Assembly: GCA_023443315.1 (NCBI GenBank)
Contig: JAEZVA010000049.1
Location: 19,312 to 83,311 of the forward strand
Length of the DNA stretch: 64,000 nucleotides
Reading direction: 5' to 3'
DNA from: Bacillota bacterium
GTDB taxonomy: Bacteria > Bacillota > Clostridia > Oscillospirales > Ruminococcaceae
Of this stretch, positions 60,596 through 64,000 are shown in pieces; position 1 is the stretch's first letter; every line of letters begins with the position of its first letter. The notes under the pieces were generated by a model. The model searched no databases, was not told where the DNA came from, and saw only the letters and a list, made by a program, of their open reading frames with translations. The translations under genes were made by a program, and so were the position numbers.

Positions 60596-63031
60596 TTGAA
60601 ATTCGGTCACTTCGATGATGCGGCTAGGGAGTATGTAATCAGCTCGCCCCAAACACCCTATCCGTGGATCAACTACCTTGGCAGCGAGAACTTTTTCTCG
60701 CTTATTTCCAACACCGCAGGCGGATACAGCTTTTATATGGACGCGCGTTTACGCCGCATCACACGCTACCGTTACAACAATGTGCCGGTAGACATGGGCG
60801 GACGCTACTTCTATGTATACGATAACGGCGATTACTGGTCGCCCGGCTGGTCGCCCGTTAAGAAGGAGCTGGAGCACTACGAGTGCCGCCACGGTCTGGG
60901 CTATACGGTAATAACCGGTAAGCGCGGCGGCGTGTCGGTTTCTACCACCTTCTTCGTACCGCTGGGCTTTGCGGGCGAGGTGCAGAAGCTCGTGATGAAG
61001 AACGAGTCAAGTGCACCCAAGAAGCTTAAGCTGTTTTCCCTTGCCGAGTGGTGCCTGTGGGAAGCAAACGACGATATGACCAACTTCCAGCGCAACTTTA
61101 ACACCGGAGAGGTGGAGATTGAGGGTTCTGCAATCTACCACAAAACCGAATATAAAGAGCGTCGCGACCACTACGCGTTTTACACGGTAAACACGCCCAT
61201 CTCGGGGTTTGATAGTGACAGAGAAAGCTTCCTCGGGCTGTACAACGGCTTTGACGCGCCCCAGGTGGTAGCGGCAGGCACCCCCACCAACTCGGTGGCG
61301 GACGGCTGGTCGCCCATTGCGTCGCACTGCATCGAAATCGAGCTTGCCCCGGGCGAGAGCCGCGAGCTTGTTTTTGTACTCGGCTATGTCGAGAACGCGC
61401 AGGACGACAAATGGCAGGCAAAGGGTGTTATTAATAAGAAAAAGGCGCACGAGATGATGGCGCGCTTTGACACGACGGCAAAGGCAGACGAGGCGTTAAG
61501 AGCGCTTGCCGCGCATTGGGACGGGCTGCTTTCCCAGTACAGCGTTTCATCCCCGGATGAGAAGCTTGACCGCATGGTGAACATCTGGAACCAATACCAG
61601 TGCATGGTCACCTTTAATCTGTCGCGCAGCGCATCGTACTTCGAGTCGGGAATCGGGCGCGGCATGGGCTTCCGCGATTCCAACCAAGATATTCTCGGTT
61701 TTGTGCATCAGATACCCGCCCGCGCAAAGGAGCGTCTGCTTGACCTAGCCGCAACGCAGCTAGAAAACGGCGGCGCATATCATCAGTACCAGCCCCTGAC
61801 CAAAAAGGGCAACGACGCGGTGGGCGGCAACTTCAACGACGACCCGCTGTGGCTTATCCTCGCCTGCGCCGCTTATATTAAAGAGACGGGCGACCTCGAC
61901 GTACTCAACGTCATGGTGCCATATGAAAACGACGAGACCAAGGCACAGCCGATGCTCGACCACATCAAGCGCGCGTTCTACCATGTTGTAGACCGCCGCG
62001 GTCCCCACGGTCTGCCGCTGATTGGCCGCGCGGATTGGAACGACTGCTTAAACCTCAACTGCTTCTCGAGCACACCGGGCGAATCGTTCCAGACCTCCAC
62101 CAGCAAGGATGGCAAGGTGGCGGAGTCGGTGATGATCGCCGCGATGTTCTGCTACATCGGTCCCGAATACGCAAGGATGTGCGAGCTGATGGGCAAGCCC
62201 GACGAGGCGAACAAGGCGCGCGGACACATCGATGAGATGAAGCGCATCATTATGGAGCACGGCTTTGACGGCGAGTGGTTCCTGCGCGCATACGACGATT
62301 TTGGTCACAAGCTGGGCAGCAAGGAAAACGAGGAAGGCAAGATATTCATCGAGCCGCAGGGCTTTGCCGTTATGGCAGGGCTTGGCATCGAGGACGGCAA
62401 GGCGGTTACAACGCTGGACTCCGTGAAGAAATACCTCGACACCAAGTACGGGCTGGTGCTCAACAACCCCGCATTTACCCGTTACTACATCGAGTACGGC
62501 GAGATCTCCACCTACCCTGCGGGCTATAAGGAGAACGCGGGCATCTTCTGCCACAACAACGCGTGGATTATCTGTGCCGAGGCGGTGCTTGGGCGCGGCG
62601 ACCTTGCGTTTGAGTATTACTCCAAGATTGCTCCCGCATACACCGAGGAGTATAGCGACATCCACCGCACTGAGCCGTACGTGTATGCGCAGATGATAGC
62701 GGGCAAGGACGCAAAACGCCACGGCGAGGCGAAGAACTCATGGCTCACAGGCACCGCCGCATGGAACTTTGTAGCGGTAAGCCAGTTTATCCTCGGCGTT
62801 ACCCCCGATTATGACGGACTAAAGATCGACCCGAGCATCCCCAAGGCATGGGACGGCTTTAAGATCACCCGCAGCTTCCGCGGCGCGGAGTACGATATTG
62901 AGGTCAAAAACCCTACTCACGTCAGCAAGGGCATTCGGTGCGTTGAGGTAGACGGCAAGCCCATCGAAGGCTGCATCCTGCCCGCCTTCGGCGACGGCGC
63001 AACCCACAAGGTCACCGTGGTGATGGGATAA
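60596..63031 (+). CDS. cellobiose phosphorylase-type enzyme, GH94
   Basis: 811 residues, TTG start behind AGGGGG. N-terminal beta-sandwich (about 1-270), helical linker, (alpha/alpha)6 barrel (about 320-735) and a small C-terminal beta part. [10 protein letters not shown] and [11 protein letters not shown] are GH94 hallmarks; D483 aligns with the catalytic acid of known cellobiose phosphorylases. Splits cellobiose with phosphate to glucose-1-phosphate and glucose in the cytoplasm, saving ATP. A laminaribiose or other disaccharide substrate is possible. No transporter lies beside it in the window. Confidence 0.93.
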   Translation: MKFGHFDDAAREYVISSPQTPYPWINYLGSENFFSLISNTAGGYSFYMDARLRRITRYRYNNVPVDMGGRYFYVYDNGDYWSPGWSPVKKELEHYECRHGLGYTVITGKRGGVSVSTTFFVPLGFAGEVQKLVMKNESSAPKKLKLFSLAEWCLWEANDDMTNFQRNFNTGEVEIEGSAIYHKTEYKERRDHYAFYTVNTPISGFDSDRESFLGLYNGFDAPQVVAAGTPTNSVADGWSPIASHCIEIELAPGESRELVFVLGYVENAQDDKWQAKGVINKKKAHEMMARFDTTAKADEALRALAAHWDGLLSQYSVSSPDEKLDRMVNIWNQYQCMVTFNLSRSASYFESGIGRGMGFRDSNQDILGFVHQIPARAKERLLDLAATQLENGGAYHQYQPLTKKGNDAVGGNFNDDPLWLILACAAYIKETGDLDVLNVMVPYENDETKAQPMLDHIKRAFYHVVDRRGPHGLPLIGRADWNDCLNLNCFSSTPGESFQTSTSKDGKVAESVMIAAMFCYIGPEYARMCELMGKPDEANKARGHIDEMKRIIMEHGFDGEWFLRAYDDFGHKLGSKENEEGKIFIEPQGFAVMAGLGIEDGKAVTTLDSVKKYLDTKYGLVLNNPAFTRYYIEYGEISTYPAGYKENAGIFCHNNAWIICAEAVLGRGDLAFEYYSKIAPAYTEEYSDIHRTEPYVYAQMIAGKDAKRHGEAKNSWLTGTAAWNFVAVSQFILGVTPDYDGLKIDPSIPKAWDGFKITRSFRGAEYDIEVKNPTHVSKGIRCVEVDGKPIEGCILPAFGDGATHKVTVVMG

Positions 63032-63052
63032 CAATCACAAATTAAACACAAC

Positions 63053-63096
63053 AAAAAAGCGCTTGCTCTGGCTAGATGCCAAGGCAAGCGCTTTTT
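63053..63096 (+). terminator. terminator after the GH94 gene
   Basis: AAAAGCGCTTGC pairs with GCAAGCGCTTTTT over a 17-base loop. A diverged copy occurs at 63646-63687. Confidence 0.88.
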
Positions 63097-63135
63097 GTGA
63101 TGATGTGAATCGAATATTTTGTGTTTTTTCATACT

Positions 63136-63498
63136 CTATTGATTATTAAAATTATCTACCTTAGATATAACGTAGAACAAGGAAGACAGCCCAAGAACAG
63201 TAACGCTGCTGCCGGCAATCAGACTTTTACTCCACTCGGGGAAAACACAAAAGCAACTAACGCAAAGCACAATATGCATAACGCCAGCAATCAAGAAAAC
63301 TTGAAAGCCGAGTCGTTTCATATAGATAAAACTTTCCTTTGTGAACTCAATAAACGCAATATTAAAACCGTGATAGCTCTGGAGCGGATTCTTTTTATGA
63401 AAATCAACATAGTCGTTTGGTACAAATTTAAACGCCAAAGCTGCCGAGATAAAAACCAGCAAAGTAGTAATCAAGGCAAGAAAAGCATCTCTATCCAC
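63136..63498 (-). CDS. small membrane protein of unknown function
   Basis: 120 residues, AT-rich. Three hydrophobic segments (about 5-24, 65-87, 92-111) with a soluble loop between the first two. The layout resembles small SdpI/DUF-type membrane proteins, but nothing is specific enough for a name. It lies between two copies of one terminator-like hairpin. Confidence 0.6.
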   Translation of the reverse strand: MDRDAFLALITTLLVFISAALAFKFVPNDYVDFHKKNPLQSYHGFNIAFIEFTKESFIYMKRLGFQVFLIAGVMHIVLCVSCFCVFPEWSKSLIAGSSVTVLGLSSLFYVISKVDNFNNQ

Positions 63499-63645
63499 AT
63501 CATCAGCCCTTTCCGTTAATAAGCTTTTAATCTGTGATCAATAAGGTAAATACGCTGTGTTTATAATCTATAATATTACAAATTAAGTAAGAAAACAATA
63601 GAGATACATATACAACAGGGTTTTCACGAGTAAAACATGCAGATT

Positions 63646-63687
63646 AAAAGCGCCTGCTCTGGCTCAGTGCCAAGGCAAGCACTTTTT
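63646..63687 (+). repeat. degenerate copy of the 63053 terminator hairpin
   Basis: Shares TGCTCTGGCT..TGCCAAGGCAAGC and the A/T flanks with 63053-63096, but two stem positions no longer pair. No plus-strand gene ends just before it. Confidence 0.75.
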
Positions 63688-63853
63688 AGGAAAGCCATGC
63701 GTACCTATTTTCGATTTGCATTGAGTTAGCCAAATTTCTGTGCTACCATTACAGTATACACATTCACTTCTGGCTGGATGGGGGAACACAAGATGGATTT
63801 AGTATTGATTGAGGAATTTTTGCAATAATCCCACTGCGTTATACTAAAAATCC

Positions 63854-63898
63854 CGTTACGTCACCTGTTGCTCGTGACGTAACGTAATGCCCTATACT
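63854..63898 (+). promoter_or_regulatory. inverted repeat and promoter with 19-bp spacer
   Basis: CGTTACGTCAC (63854-63864) and GTGACGTAACG (63874-63884) are perfect 11-bp arms. TTGCTC (63868-63873), a 19-bp spacer and TATACT (63893-63898) form a promoter with the long spacer typical of MerR-controlled genes. The regulator gene follows at once, so autoregulation is likely. Confidence 0.6.
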
Positions 63899-63919
63899 TG
63901 GGGCAAGGAGGTGAATTCT

Positions 63920-64000
63920 ATGTCAAACTACACGACTGGAGAAATGGCGAAATTGTGCAATGTTTCGGTGCGGACAGTTCAGTTTTACGACCAAAAAGGC
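63920..64000 (+). CDS. MerR-family transcriptional regulator (partial, runs off the window)
   Basis: Only the first 27 residues are visible: TTGEMAKLCNVSVRTVQFYD is the MerR helix-turn-helix with the start of the wing. The ATG has a perfect AAGGAGGTGA. The effector domain lies beyond the window, so the signal is unknown. Confidence 0.88.
   Translation, partial: MSNYTTGEMAKLCNVSVRTVQFYDQKG

Larger units (their letters stand above)
63499..63919. other. 421-base intergenic region before the MerR-type gene
   Basis: AT-rich. Contains the degenerate hairpin copy (63646-63687), an 11-codon frame at 63793 that I do not accept, the inverted repeat and MerR-type promoter described below, and AAGGAGGTGA at 63905-63914. 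Nothing else seen. Confidence 0.35.

Noticed and set aside
63793..63828. ATG frame of 11 codons before the MerR-type gene
   Set aside because: Very short, only a weak ribosome site, and separated from the regulator by its promoter.

Overview
The window looks like a chromosomal segment of a spore-forming member of the Clostridia (Bacillota), probably Oscillospiraceae-like, with moderate GC. The evidence is the gene content: a YtfJ/GerW-type sporulation protein, a DacF-type carboxypeptidase, RemA, a PrpC/PrkC pair with PASTA domains, ScpA/ScpB, a DUF4364-like protein, cellobiose phosphorylase, and frequent GTG/TTG starts behind strong Shine-Dalgarno sites. The species assignment is inference. 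No rRNA, tRNA, CRISPR array, insertion sequence or phage module was seen.

Layout. 1-3.8 kb: a PotD-like polyamine-binding protein with an unusual C-terminal membrane anchor, then a membrane c-di-GMP protein (degenerate GGDEF, intact EAL). 3.8-6.4 kb (minus): a trans-sulfuration pair (MalY/PatB-like C-S lyase and a MetB/MetC-family enzyme) behind a strong promoter and a long structured leader. 6.5-9.2 kb (plus): a PlsC-like acyltransferase and a GltS-type glutamate carrier. 9.3-11.9 kb (minus): a sulfur-mobilisation operon (cysteine desulfurase, TtcA-like thiolase, Rrf2 regulator), with a perfect palindrome over its promoter. 12-15.5 kb: two tiny unknown genes, an atypical lactate/malate dehydrogenase, a YggS-type PLP protein, a 39-residue protein with its own promoter, and PanE. 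15.6-17.1 kb: an AT-richer pair (P-loop kinase, methyltransferase) that looks recently acquired. 17.1-21.9 kb: SbcC, SbcD and a DUF4364-like protein.

22.1-30.9 kb (minus) is an exopolysaccharide or capsule locus in Wzx/Wzy style: CapD/WbpM-like dehydratase, flippase, polymerase, three glycosyltransferases and a priming sugar transferase. 31-34.2 kb: a DUF3298-type protein, an ECF transporter S component and an M23 peptidase. 34.5-40.4 kb (plus) is the conserved block site-2 protease, scpA, scpB, DUF2953, ytfJ, dacF and a pseudouridine synthase whose tail is a 36-residue superrepeat. 41-44.5 kb encodes a carboxyltransferase, a biotin carrier and a PycB/OadA-type subunit, with no membrane decarboxylase subunit beside them. 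This arrangement is reminiscent of the propionibacterial 12S-1.3S-5S transcarboxylase.

44.7-58.1 kb is the conserved Bacillota housekeeping block yicC-remA-gmk-rpoZ-priA-def-fmt-rsmB-rlmN-prpC-prkC-rsgA-thiN. It lacks coaBC and rpe at their usual places, and an ATC-hydrolase-family gene follows it. 59.4-63.0 kb: a LacI-type regulator and a GH94 cellobiose phosphorylase. The last kilobase holds an AT-rich small membrane-protein gene between two diverged copies of one terminator hairpin, and the start of a MerR-family gene with a 19-bp-spacer promoter.

The most interesting leads are the transcarboxylase-like operon, the sulfur operon with its palindromic operator, the 39-residue protein gene, the missing canonical start of the flippase gene, the structured leader of the trans-sulfuration operon, and the duplicated terminator around 63 kb. 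I did not find a clear, wholly undescribed multi-gene system.
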